Below are positions 47,966 to 60,600 of a DNA stretch of 64,000 nucleotides, piece after piece. The DNA is from Rhytidiadelphus loreus (Eukaryota; Streptophyta; Bryopsida; Hypnales; Hylocomiaceae). The notes under the pieces are model-generated. The model did no database searches, was not told the DNA's origin, and saw nothing but the letters and a program-made list of their open reading frames with translations. The translations under genes and the position numbers were made by a program. The DNA lies in the NCBI GenBank assembly GCA_947034895.1, contig OX344765.1, positions 23,317,001 through 23,381,000 on the forward strand, in the 5' to 3' direction. The first letter of the stretch is position 1; each line of letters starts with the position of its first letter.

Positions 47966-50900
47966 TAGAGCTGAGCCAAGTTTGATTCTCAATGGCTTAT
48001 TGAACAACTTGTGGGCCCATAACTTGGCACTACTAGGGAGGCAAGAAAATAATAGCTAACCAGTGCTACGTAATTCCTAAGCTTGTGACAACATGGAATA
48101 AGCCTACCAAGATTCGTGATCATTACCATGGCCCTTCTAAAAAACTATTTTCCTCCTACTTCATTACTAAAAAAATCTATTTTTTATATTTTATTTTACA
48201 AAATTTATTGCATATCACAATCTAATCACTTTTTATTCTATATATTATAACACAACATGACAATGCACTAATAGAATAAATAATTGTAGCTTGATATCAT
48301 GTTGGACATTGGTACATAGTATTGTATTGAAAATATAGATTACTATTCAAATTTATTTTTAAAATCTATACATTAAGAAGTTTTTTTAACTTTTATACAT
48401 TTGTATCCAATGTGGGAATACTCTTAATTGCCATAAGCCAAACACATTGGCTTATAGTCAAGCTATCTATAAAAAAAATATTTGAGTTAATCCTTTGAAG
48501 GTCAAATGGTGGTCCAATTTTCCAAAAATGTGAAGATGTGAACTTGTAAAGTACATTATAGAAAAAAAAATTGAAATGATGACTTTCAAGGGAAAGTTGT
48601 AAATTGTGATTCACCAATTGTATTCATACAATTAAACCATTAAAGTGACGAACATTTATTATAAAAATATTATAGAAACTTTGTTATTTTACTTGTAAGT
48701 TTATATGTACATCCATTTTTATTTTATTTTATTTAGACAAGTGTTGATTTTGTATTTTTTTTTTCCAAAGTGAAATTTTATATCTATAGGAGCAATTTTC
48801 ATCTTATGCATGAGATGATTTTTTACCACAAAAATACTTTAATCCTATCTATAGGGGAGTTTTCAAATCCTATCTATAATGATTTTGTTGTCACAAAGTT
48901 ACATTTATGAAAATTTGAAAACTTGTGGTTTGTTCTTTTTAAAAGATAATATTAAAAAATTAAACTGTCTAGTGTACCACATTGATGACAATATGTGTCT
49001 AAGACTTGAGTTTATAATCATAGATAATTTAAGAATTACAAGTACCTCTGTAAAATGGTATCATTGCATTGTAACACTCATTATAGTTTAACCCTACAAC
49101 AACATCAAGGACTAAAATTGTCCTACAAATGACTTTCTAAAAAATTGAAGAGATGAAGAATGCACCTATTCATCCAAGAATTTCAATTTGGGGGGCTAAG
49201 TAACTTTGTGATAGGTTTGTGTTATTCTAGGATCACCTTCCACTAACTCAATTATATCCACAAGAGTAATTTATTAAATTATCCATTGGAAGACTTTAAA
49301 TTTTAAAAATATTCTATTTCTATGTATGAAAAAAACAAACTATATTATTATTTAATAATTTGTATTTTCGAGAATTGTTTATTATAAGAATGGTTTCTAT
49401 CCAATGTACAAAAAACTATTGAAACTAAGAATAATTTTTTTGAATGTATACAAGTACTAATAACTCCTACATATCAGAGTTTGTTTATAGGGTCAAGCTA
49501 ATTATAGACTACATACAATATTTGATTGTAGGATCTTATTCCTAACATGTATATATGCATGCTAAATTTTTTCTTTTATCAAAACTTTGAAAGTGTTTAT
49601 TTACACTCATACAAAAATAAACTTCTAAATTTCCTAATCCCACTTGTTGAATGGACAAGTCATTTAGACAATATTTGATTATTTCTACTTACAATTCTAA
49701 AGTGTCCATCGTTAAATGTGACCCCCACCTGAAAATTCCCCATCCCCATTCATTTGTTGGTAAGTTATTTTGCGTAATCAAGGCATTAAGGAGTTCCACC
49801 CACATAATTGGGTATTATAAATTCTTCATTTGGAATTTTTTTTCTTCATCCAAGGAATCTTTATCATCTCTTTCATTTCCCACACTTTCTAGAGGGTGTT
49901 TTATGTTGGGCAATACCCCTTGTTGTCAAGAATTGCATAGAACGTGTATCTCCTTATCGGGTTCACTTTCCTCATCGACACATTCTTCTACACAATTCCC
50001 TCTTTTATGGGCATTGCCCTATACATAATGTGGCACCAAGCCATCTAAAGCTAAACCCAAAACCAAGTTATTTTGAAATCCAAAATCTAAATTGGATTGA
50101 AATTTTTATTTATAATTGAATATATGAGATCACTAATTCTCTTGATGTGTTGATGACTTTTGTAAATTGTTAGAATGGTTGAAATAATTGATTGCGTGTA
50201 TTTCAAGAATATTATTTTTATAAAAGTTGTGTCAAAAATGTTTATTTTATTGTTTATTTTTTCTCTATTTTATATGGGTATCCTTTGGGGTATCCTTTTT
50301 AGGTCATGAATGTTAAATTGGATTTTTCACCCCTGTAATTTTCAAACATTGCAATAAATATGATCCATTATCTAGAGTTTGGATTAAAAAATTAAGTGTG
50401 TTTTGTAGCAAATAGAAGAAAAGTCAAGCTAAAGTGAAAGTATAAAACTTTGGTCCAAAAACAAAAAAAAATTCTCTTATGAAGTTCATAATAAGAAAAT
50501 ATTGATATTTGACTATCTTCTGTGTTTACAAAACTACATTCTTGGACTCCCGTCACCCCGTAATAATAATGGTCACCTATAAATCAAGTATAGTACATGT
50601 TCAAGAAAATATAATTAGCTCATAGAATGATGGGATCCATAGAATGCCATGTACGTGTACAATTATTTCTTTTTTGAACTTCTTGAACTAATAGTTTATT
50701 ATGCCTTAGTATTCATATTTACATTTGAAGGGGTGAAATTTAGATAGGGTTAATAACGAGTGATCATCTTACTTGAAGTTTTTGAGCATTGTACTATGAA
50801 ATCCAAGTACAATGGCTAGAATTTAATTTTGAGAACATTTTAAGACCAAAGAAGTTGTTTCTTTTCTCCTTAAGGACAAGGGGTAGGCCAAATCTCCAAA

Positions 50901-52098
50901 AATATAGAAATGCATTATAAAATGCGATTTAAAATAATAATTTAATGATCAATTCAAAGAAAAGTTGTAAAATATGATCTACAAATCATATTTATTGATT
51001 GCTATACTAACCAATATTTTTCAATAAAATTTGAAACCAATAATTGAAAATTCTTTCTAAAATTGATTGTAGATTGAATATTTGAAATATTCACAAAAAA
51101 GTTTCTTCTTTGAATTCAAAAATTTTAAGTTCTAACTATAGTAATTTATTAAGATTTTTATTTTATTTATTTTTAGAAGTTGTTTTGAAGGGCTATTTTT
51201 TAATTGAAAAAAATAGTTTGAGTTTGGGATGTTTTCAAGCTATGGTGTAGTGATTTTGCTATCACAAGGTTTTAATTTTATCAACTTTTAAACTTCTATG
51301 ATTTTTAGACTTTTGCTCCAATTCAATCCACTTCATTATTTTAACGAACTTAGCATGGCCCTATACATGTCCTTTTGAAAGAAAAAATTATAGTTTCCTT
51401 TGAGGTTTTATTCTTGATCATTTGATTACATTTTTGGCATGTCACTCATGCATAAAACAAAAATTTACTATATTTGCAATGACTAAAGTATAATTTTTAA
51501 TGCATATTTAGTGTTTAGATTACATCAACAAAGCAATGCAACTTTTTTTATATCTTTGATTCTAGTAAAGTAAAAGAAATTCATTTATTTTTAATAAAGA
51601 AAACTTGAACCTTGTTTGTGTGGATTAATTTGAAAATTTGAAATTAAAAGATCACTTAGCCTACTTTGAATATTTAGAAAAATGACTTGACGTATTGTCC
51701 ATCTTTTTGCAACCTTTACATTTATTGCAACAGAGTGCATTGTCCCAAACACTTCATCGTAGTACAAAAATACCCATTGCTTACACTTGTTCCTTTGAAA
51801 CTATAAAAGATTTGCAAGATGAAGTTGTAAAAATTTATATAGTATAAATGAAAGATAACTATAAAAATAATCTACAAATATTTAGATGGATGAAAAAAAA
51901 GTTGTGTACCTAGGACATGCTTGCTTTCATTTGTTTAGAATTTGAACCTTTGGCCTTTTAGGGGTTGTATTTATTCTTCTTGACACATGAGATGTTTTCA
52001 TTGTTTCAAAGGCAACTTAAAAATTGATTTAGAAGCTTTGCATTCATTTGAAACATGAAATTGGAATTTGGAGGTCGCCAAATATGTAACATCAAAAG
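47966..52098. other. AT-rich, no gene seen
   Basis: A frame at 49651-50028 (+, 125 codons) and one overlapping it at 49808-50119 have no recognised motif. No RNA gene or long repeat found. Confidence 0.45.
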
Positions 52099-52100
52099 TA

Positions 52101-52380
52101 AGGTGGGTACACTCAAAATTGCACCGTGCCTAAAATCACCATCATCACTCTGTCAAAATCAATACGTACCTGAGTTGAAGAAACAATTTCAGAATCTCTA
52201 TCATGAAAAAGTTTGACCCTTCCTAACTTTTGCATACAGTATCCAAATGTTGCATTTTTGGGTGCGTTGGAACCTCCTTTCACTTGCCAACATGAAAACA
52301 TCAAAATTTGGCTGATCGAATAATAGTAACTAGGCACAAGGCACAGTAGCCAAAAGTGACGTTTTGGAGGGTGCCCACCT
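52101..52380 (+). mobile_element. GGTGGG-family MITE, intact copy
   Basis: AGGTGGGTACACTCAAAATT at the left, AGGTGGGCACCCTCCAAAAC at the right (reversed), TA on both sides (52099-52100 and 52381-52382). Best preserved copy of the family also seen at 10157-10399 and 16586-17437. Confidence 0.85.
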
Positions 52381-52382
52381 TA

Positions 52383-53163
52383 AAAGAAAGGAAGTCAACA
52401 GTAACTCAACCTCTGGGGCATTTAATTTTCAGTTCCAAGATTCATCCAAGAACGGAACTTGTGTGTCAATGGCAATGAACACTCTTCCTTTCCATCCCCA
52501 GAAAAAACACCAAAAAAGCAACAAACCACTAGTGTGTCACTGAAGTCCAACAATGATCACAATGCCACTCAAACGGCCAGCCACATTTATAACTCACAAA
52601 ACTTTAAATTCCAAACTTTTCATTCATGCACTTTTACATCCACAACTTATTTATTATCAAACAGAAAACAAAAGACTATTTCATGTTTTTTTATATTTTT
52701 ATAAATTGTTTGTACAAGTGAGAAAAATTCTAAAGAAATTAAAAGAATGTGAAACAACTGCAAGCCCAGACCAGGAGCAGGAACTTGACTAGTTTTTTCA
52801 ATAGAAAGAGTTGTTCATTTTTTTTCCTACTAATAACTAAAATGCTATTTTTTTCCTTTGCTAGAGAAAACATGTAACCACCCGCACTATCTAGATAATA
52901 AATAAAGACATTATTTTTACTTTTACCCTGAGGAGAACCAAGCCAATGGTTCTCCTTAAGTGTGTAAGGGTGTTCTAGAAAGATCACACGACTCATAATG
53001 GAGTTTGGATGGAAGGTGCACCCAAACTTAGAAAAAGTGACCAAACTTACAAATGAAGAGTACCCTAGAGTTGGGCTAGTAGCAAATAGGGTTGGGTTAT
53101 TTCCCATGTGCAACGTCCTTGGTAGCTAGTCAAGTGCCTTTGTGCACAAAATGAGTAACTAGA
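52383..53163. other. No gene assigned
   Basis: Frames at 52459-52704 (+) and 52739-53113 (-) are unrecognised. Local GC is slightly higher than around. Confidence 0.35.
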
Positions 53164-53478
53164 TGGGCAATTTCGTTAAAATGGTGCCATTCCACTACTT
53201 TGGCAATATTTATGGTTGAGATGGAGCGTTTTGAAATGTACAACTATTCTAGATGCTTGAAATCTATATCCTTACTAAATGTCTGAAATCTATTAGGTGT
53301 CATTTTTATACTGCAGACCGTGTGGTTTGAAATCTATACTTGTCCTAAATTTTTTTAAATCTATATAAATTGAAGATCTCTCAAATCTATACCTATTCTA
53401 GATGTCACTTTCACAATTCATACCGGGTGGTTTGAAATTGGCACATACAATACCGCCATTTTAACGAAATTGCCCATC
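53164..53478. mobile_element. GGGCAATTTCGTTAAAATGG MITE, copy 1
   Basis: TGGGCAATTTCGTTAAAATG at the left and the same 20 bases reversed at the right. The interior repeats GAAATCTATAC(T/C)-like phrases three or four times. A second copy is at 57988-58232. Confidence 0.8.
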
Positions 53479-53809
53479 CACTAGTAGAAAATCTGAAATT
53501 TCTGTCATTTTGGACGCATTCTTTTGGACAAAATCTAATAGAAATTTGTACAAAAATATATATCTAGCACTTAAAGGATAAATGTTAGTTGGGCTTTTGA
53601 GCACCAAACCACAAGTTAATTGGCTCCTAGGGGTAAGATTGATCATTGCAATACTAAGAATTTCAAAGATTAACCAACTATCTTGGATGTGCAAGTAGTT
53701 GTTATAGTAAGCAAGTATAGAAAGGACAATGCAAGGAACAATGTATGAAAAGTGCTACATATGATATCAAAGTAGTAATTCCTACAACAATCTCATTAAT
53801 TATATATTC

Positions 53810-54069
53810 CTCCCTTTGTCCCCAAAGAAGAGTCCTAATTGTACCCCACATTTTCTTTAATAGTTGCTTTGAGTAGGTCATATGGAGGCATTTTTCTTTC
53901 ATAAGTTGCAATGTTCAAATTCATACAATGTTCTTCATTCATTAATTATGTTGATATAAAATTTGGACCCTTCTAAATTTTTGACTTTTTCTCACTATGA
54001 TCAACAGTGAAATTCGTATCAAAAGTTTTCAACAAAACTGCGGACACTTATTTTTTTGGAAGGAAGGAG
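53810..54069. mobile_element. Stowaway-type MITE
   Basis: CTCCCTTTGTCCCCAAAGAA at the left and, reversed, CTCCTTCCTTCCAAAAAAAT at the right, followed by TA (54070-54071). These match the plant Stowaway consensus start CTCCCTCCGTYCCAAAATAA, known to be a Tc1/mariner-derived family. The left TA is at 53805-53806, three bases further out. Confidence 0.8.
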
Positions 54070-54071
54070 TA

Positions 54072-57000
54072 GTTTTCCGCCTATTTCATGTGCTGGAAAT
54101 CAGCTAATATAGCAGTCATTCATCTGATCTCAAACCATAATTCGGCTTCTCCATGCGAGTCTTATCTTCCTTGCCCTGCAGCAGCAGTGCAGTGCATGCA
54201 ATGCTGAAAGTTAGTATCTGCCGCTGGCATCATTGTGACAAAAGGACTGACCAAGTCTGCGCCCAAATGCCTTTTATTGCTGTCAAAGGGAGTGCCAGCC
54301 TGCATGAATGTCTGTCGCAGGATGTAACTGCTAAGTACTGTCAGGGAATTTTGATAGACCTGATCAAGAGAAGGTTCAGGCAGGGCCCCAGGCAGGGGCC
54401 CTCCTTTCCTCAGGGCTCGATCAGGTACTTCGCTCTGCTCCGAACAAAAAAACACACACAATGAATCAGAATCCGTGCTAATTAATAAGCTTAGACTAAC
54501 AGGCAGTTAGCAAGCACGGAAAGAGTGCAAGCTGCTGAAATCATGAACCACCCGGCGCAACGTACCAATAAAACCGAAAACCGAAACGGATGAAGAGCGT
54601 CGGAAGAAACGGATGATTCGGCTTCAAAACAGATGGATGCATGATCGGGAGCTACTAGTTCGACTCCGGTTCGCCCGCGTCGTGCATGGTGACGGACTCC
54701 GCCGCAGGTTTAATAGTTTGCGGCGACGTCGACGACGGAGCGAGGATTTGCGGAAACTTGTTGCTTAGTTAGTGAGATTGCTTTTGTGTGAAAATTTGCG
54801 GCCGACTCACTGCATGCGAGATTCATAAGTCGTGGAATGTGTCAGAGAGCAAGCGAGAGTATGAATCATCTGGAATTGAATTGAAGGTGCTCGATCGATC
54901 GAATGAATGAATGGTAGCCACCAGCTAGCTTTGCCATGCACACCACTGGCCGGACCAGCCATCGCTGGTGTTGTCTTTCTCCCCTCAATAATGTCGAGTT
55001 CCACCAGAGGACTCAGTGCGTACAAATCAATTAAGTACCTACCCGTGGGTAACGTCAATCAATTCAAGGCAGGACGGGAGGTCAAGGATCGAATTCCAAG
55101 CAATACCTCCAATGCAATATAATCGATCGCCGGGGTCGTCTAATTTCGTCCACGCGGCCGTCCATCGATGGAGGACCTCGCTTGCTCCGTATGCTGATTT
55201 GACTAGGGCACACACCATTCAATCATCTCTGACAGGAAACTGGACTGACGCTAGCAAGCTAGCTAAGCTACAGAGCGCCTGGGTCGTTTGGATTGTCGAC
55301 GTCGACGCCAGCTTAATTGTCAGTGCGATTGCGCTCACGGTTTGAATTGCTTTTGGGGTTTCGAAACTCGATCGATCCGATCCCGGGTTGTAACTAAGAC
55401 CGAACCTAGTGGAAAGCTTCTAGAATTACTAAACCGTCCAGGTGTCTGTCTGTCTGTCTGAGCACTTGAGACACCATGATGGCTTACCAGGTCGGTGTTG
55501 GATTATGATTTGGAATTAGCAGGGAGGGCTCCATTGCTGGTGCAGCACTTGCCGCAGTCTAGGCTGCAGCTAGCTAGCTAACAAGCAAGCAAGGGAGTCC
55601 TCAAGTATCTTCTTACATACACCGTGTCATAATAATGTGTCAGCGGAGGCTCGCATCCCCACCAACTTCACCAATTCGCATATAAGCTGGTGCAATGGAG
55701 TATTCAAGCTTGCTGTTCCAGTTAGAATCAAGTGGCGGCCAGCTAGAGTGAGAGGTACGCTTCCCTCCCTATTCATGCCTCCCCTGCAGTAACTTCTGCA
55801 CATCCCAGCCTCAGTCTGATCATGTCCATTTCCCCCCTTTCCAGCTTTTGCGAATTTTTTACCCCAGCTCTCGAGATGTCGCCACTGATCAGGCTGCTGT
55901 ACTTGCTGCCTGCAACTACCAGTGGCTCGTTTTATTCCTTTGAGAGATATATGCTTGAATTTAAAGAGAGGCCAGATCGGAAATGCACTAATATTCCGAT
56001 CGAGAATTCGGGTAGATAGTAGTACATCTGCATGCGGCGGGCCCTAGCCTCCAGCAATGCCTGTGTCAGAGATGATAGATGGTACTGGAATATATATGAG
56101 AGACGCATTTGTATAAGTGGAGATTAAACGTTACTTCAGCGGGAATGAAATAATCGGCCTGCTGCTGCTGCTGGCATGTGCATCTCTGCCCACTCCAATC
56201 ATGTCGCCCCCACTGGCGCCTGGCCGCTCCATGATTGGACTGCTCGAGCGGACTGATAACGTGATTATAACTGGACGAATGTCTATCTCGCAGCTGCAGA
56301 TCAGAGCTGCCTTTTTTATGAAAAATCATTGAACATCACACACTCAAGTAAACCCAGCCTCAGTACTACTGCACCTGCTTGCTGCTACTGCTACTGCTAC
56401 CCCTGCAGCAGCAGCAGCAGCAGCTAGCATGCATCGATCAGCTACCCAGTTCAATTCGATCAGCAGACCAGGGGCCAGGAGCAGGGGCGTCTCGGTCCGA
56501 ACATGGTGCACCCATGCACTCTCCTCGAGCTTCTGACTGATCGACTTTTCGATGAAATATACAAATCTGAATCCATAAATTAAGGTAGATGAGGATTGAT
56601 CAATTTTCCAAAGTCTGGAAGAGGAACGGAAGCAAAGGGAGCGGTTAGCTAGAAGATGAGGTCATAGCTTGGGGCGGTGGGTAAGCGCCAGCAGCGAAGG
56701 CATGTGCTAGGGCTCTGAGCACTCCAATCATGGAGCAGGCAGTGGGGTCCCGGGCGGCCGGGCGGGAGGCGACGAAGCCTGGCCAGGGCTGTTGTTGTTG
56801 TTGTTGAAGGTTGTACTGATGGGGATGGTAGAGAAGAGGGCTCATCACCAATGCAAGTAATATCAATCACCACGACGCAAACCTCCTGGAAGAGAAGAAA
56901 TGGAAAGAAAAGAAAAAGAAAAGAATCAAACTTAAAAACATTAAATTGGAAAAAATCATGGTCCTGCCTGACTCGCTGTACTGTACTTGCATCCGTCAGA

Positions 57001-57987
57001 CCCCTCAGCTCCTGCAGTCCTGCCATATCCAACTCTCGTTTCGTTGCTGGTGCGAGGACGACGTCCCCCCTTCCACCAAATGCAGTGAACTTATGGCCTG
57101 TTAGCTTCAATTCCCGACAGGATTACGGAACCTCTCTAATCAACCTGAAATTCATCGACATAATTACACCACAAATACTACTACTAATACCTCTAAAATT
57201 TAATAAAAACGAATGTTAAGACCAGCTAGCGAGGATCGGAAAGCAATGAAGGTCGATCGACCATGGACATATTCCTTAGATGTTGAATGGATCTGATTTA
57301 ATTCCGTTCAGTGAAACGCGAAATTGGACGGTGTCCGTGGTACTTGCTTCCGGCCTGATTTCATATGTCTCCATGTATAGGGAGGGACCCGGCCTTCCTT
57401 CCAGCTTCAGCTCCTCCCATTCTAGAAGCTGGCGTGGATTGCAACAGGGGGGTGGGGGGTGGGGTGGAGCATGATCCAGCGCAATAGCGATGGGATTTGC
57501 ACGACGTGCCTGTCAAGGTCTGCATTAAGTTCTTTGGCCCCAGGAGACCATCTAAGGCAGCAATCAGTCTATTCAGCATCCAGAGGACTGGCAATCAATG
57601 CGTGTACAAGTAAACGAACTCTGCTGCTTGGGTTTGGGGGGAAACTATCTTAAGCGGACCCGGTTCCGCATTCGTGTTTAATTGGATCAATGGTACATGT
57701 TCGTTTATAAAAACCCTGCGTTGCGTTGAATGTGTTGCAGAGGGCTCAAATTGTACCAAGGTACGTGTCTCTATTGAACGAAGGTGACTTCATCTGAAAG
57801 TTATTAAATTTTGAATAAGCATCTGCACATGGTTGCTATTAGTAATATTTAGTATTCTTGTATTTTTACTTTTATTATGGCATGATTGGGGTGCTGTTGA
57901 TCATTTAAAGAGGGTTCATTGTTCTTTAGCACGTAACTTTTAAACATTATGAACAACAATGAATTTTTAAATCAACTTAGAGCTCTT
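54072..57987. other. GC-balanced island, no product identified
   Basis: Composition changes sharply from the AT-rich surroundings. It is rich in GATCGATC, CTAGCTAG, CAGCAG (56406-56422), TTG (56789-56806) and GTCTGTCT (55442-55460) tracts. Open frames occur on both strands (54153-54464 +, 54162-54461 -, 54570-54768 + arginine-rich, 56649-57110 -) but none has a domain I know. 56195-56250 and 56700-56760 share an inverted segment (CCAATCATGGAGC). The island may hold promoters, untranslated exons or non-coding RNA of a host gene. Confidence 0.4.
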
Positions 57988-58232
57988 ATGGGCAATTTTG
58001 TTAAAATGGCGGTATTCCATTAAAATGGCGGTTCAGGGGACCAACTAGGGCATGAGATCTTGCGGAAGAAAATGGTGGAGACAATGCCATACGTAAACGA
58101 GTGGTGATTTGAGCACGCATGGGACACAATCAATGCTTGATATGAGATGAATAGGTGCCTTTGAACACCTCAGTTTCCGTTCCTTCATGTACAAATGCCA
58201 ATGGAATACCGCCATTTTAACGAAATTGCCCA
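57988..58232. mobile_element. GGGCAATTTCGTTAAAATGG MITE, copy 2
   Basis: TGGGCAATTTTGTTAAAATG and a GCGGTATTCCATT extension at the left; the reversed right end reads TGGGCAATTTCGTTAAAATG. Near the left end, AAAATGGCGG is duplicated. Same family as 53164-53478. Confidence 0.75.
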
Positions 58233-58235
58233 TTC

Positions 58236-60600
58236 TTATAATCAAAGGTGTATCAATTTCATTATGTAGTTTGTAGGGGTCAGGAGTGTGGAACCTCGTT
58301 GCAAGTAATATAGCGAATTTACTTAACAGCATTAGACTCTTCATTCATGTTAGTACTAGAGGTATCGTTATTATTTTTCTCATTTTGTGAAAAATTTGTT
58401 GACTGAAAATAGGTTAAATTTGAAGTTTTGATTTTCATATGACCAAAAGTCTTTGATTCCCCTAAAGGCCTAAACCTATCATTTGACCCATGTTTCTTGA
58501 TGTTACTTTGCATTTGAGCCCTTAAATGCTAAAAATGGTCACGAACTCAATATTGGGTTAAAAATTTGAACTGATAATTCTTTTGGTAAATTATGAAAAT
58601 TATAACTATTAGATTTTAATTTGAACTTGACATTGAATATGCACAAAATGTTTCAAACTCAAAATGTTTACCATTTGTGAGATTCAAGGTTGTTACATCA
58701 AAGAAAGTTTGGATCGCTAGACAAAAACAAAGGAGATAGACAAATCAATATTTTTTAGACTTAGGGCTAGGATTTGGGATGTTTTTTCTTTAGTTGTCAT
58801 ATTTTATTGTTACAACATGAAATATCAATGAATTTTTTATCTGTTTTTTTGCAATGGAAATTAGGCACTAACAAAGGACCAAGGCACAAACAAGAAGATA
58901 TGGATGAGAATGAGAAAGACTGGGATACAAATGGAATCACCAAGTGTCAATGGGAATGGCTAAGGTGTGAATGGGAAGACCAAGGTATAGAAAAAAAGGA
59001 CATACATGCAGATAAAAAAACCATGTACATAAAGCCACAATCATAGTTAGAATGGATATTAGGCAGTTATAATTGGCATCCAACTCCAATCTATTTTTGC
59101 CCATGTCTTTTTGTTCACATCCAACATCTACCCATTTGTATCCAATTCCATGTGCCTATGTGGTGCCCATGTAGTGCCTATGTGTTTTACTACATAAGTC
59201 CATTGACATTTGAATTACCTTACCCAATGGTTTGCATGTTGTTGACCACATCATTCAACAATTAGAAGACTTGATTTTTGAAGCCAAAACATTCAATTAC
59301 TCAATCATAGAAGTTAAAATGGTGAATTGATTATGCATACAAATTCTAATGAGGCATGCATTTCAATTGAATTCATTGACTCATTGCAATTACAATTTAG
59401 GATTATTTGAGTACAAGGAAAATCTTTGTGAACTTTTGGTAATCAAAATATACACACTACATGCTCGACTACATGTGGAGAAGATTAGAGTGTGTTTTCT
59501 TGTTCAATGTCACTAGCACTTTCTTATCCAATTAATTTTGGTCAACTATTCAACTTACTATCTACACTCTCCACAAGCTTTTATAAGTCTGCCTCCAAAA
59601 CATTGTAAGTTTGTTCAATGTAGTGGATTTTTACAAATAAACATAAACTATATAAATACTTGAAGGTGGAAATGGCTTGGAATCAACTATTGAACTAATC
59701 TTATTACAAATTTTATTTGAGAAATTTAGACTGGTTTTACATAGTATGAACTCATTGCATGGGAAGATGCCTTTAAAACAAGATGACAAGGAATCCTGCC
59801 ACCTAACATTAAATTGTGTTAGTAAATTTTGACTACAAGTGAAAACAAACCAAGTTTATTTGTCCTCTAAAGATGCTTTCAAATAACTACACTTAATTTT
59901 GACCACTTTCTAAAACCAACCACTATAGATTTTTCCTAAAATGTACTCCCACTATTCATGAGAGGTTATTATCGATTTTTAAAATATCTATTTTTAGGAC
60001 TTTGAAAATTTATAGTTTATTCATGTAGTGTTCAAAAAATGTATTCTAAAAGAATCTAGAATACATTCTTGACTACCAACAAGACCCCACAAAAAATTCA
60101 ATATAACAATGGGAACCGTGCTGAATTTTTTTTTGTGTGTGATTTTAGGTGTAGTTACCTTAGTGGTTACTTAGATTAAAACTGGTCCTCATAATCCATC
60201 AGTAGAGTTGGCGCATGTCACTCTCCCCGGTTGGGATTGTGTTCATTTCTACATTCTATTGCCTTTGAAGTAACATTTAATTTCAATGAGGCCCCAAAGA
60301 ATTATAAAATTAGAGAAAGCAATGTCATAGAGCAATACGATGTTTCAGCACCCTATGCTTCATTATGAAACCTGATTCTTTTTTTAAAATTTTTAAATAT
60401 TTTTTTGGAATAAACGAGGGAAACCCTCAAACCTAAAAAAAACAAAAACAAAAAACATTTTCTATAGGAAGTTATTTTCTATAGGAATTGGGCTTGTGCA
60501 GGCACATTTTAGGCGGGCATGAAAATTCTACTTTTAATCTTGAATTGGAACTTGCCTTTTTCTCTCTCTTTCAAAAAAAATAAAATCTACACAAATCCAG
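58236..60600. other. AT-rich, no gene seen
   Basis: A frame at 58774-59046 (+) ends in a charged, tryptophan-containing stretch (ITKCQWEWLRCEWEDQG). It looks like a repetitive ATGGGAATGG region rather than a protein gene. Nothing else noted. Confidence 0.4.

Noticed and set aside
54655..54680. TAGTTCGACTCCGGTTCG resembling a tRNA T-loop
   Set aside because: No cloverleaf on either strand around it.
56765..56790. GAAGCCTGG resembling the core of the HD-ZIP III miR166 target
   Set aside because: Only nine core bases match; flanking bases and coding context do not.
56649..57110. 153-codon minus-strand frame in the GC-balanced island
   Set aside because: Crosses a TTG repeat and a lysine/phenylalanine low-complexity stretch; no domain or splice support.
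58774..59046. Charged 90-codon plus-strand frame
   Set aside because: Second half follows a repetitive ATGGGAATGG DNA pattern; no recognised family.
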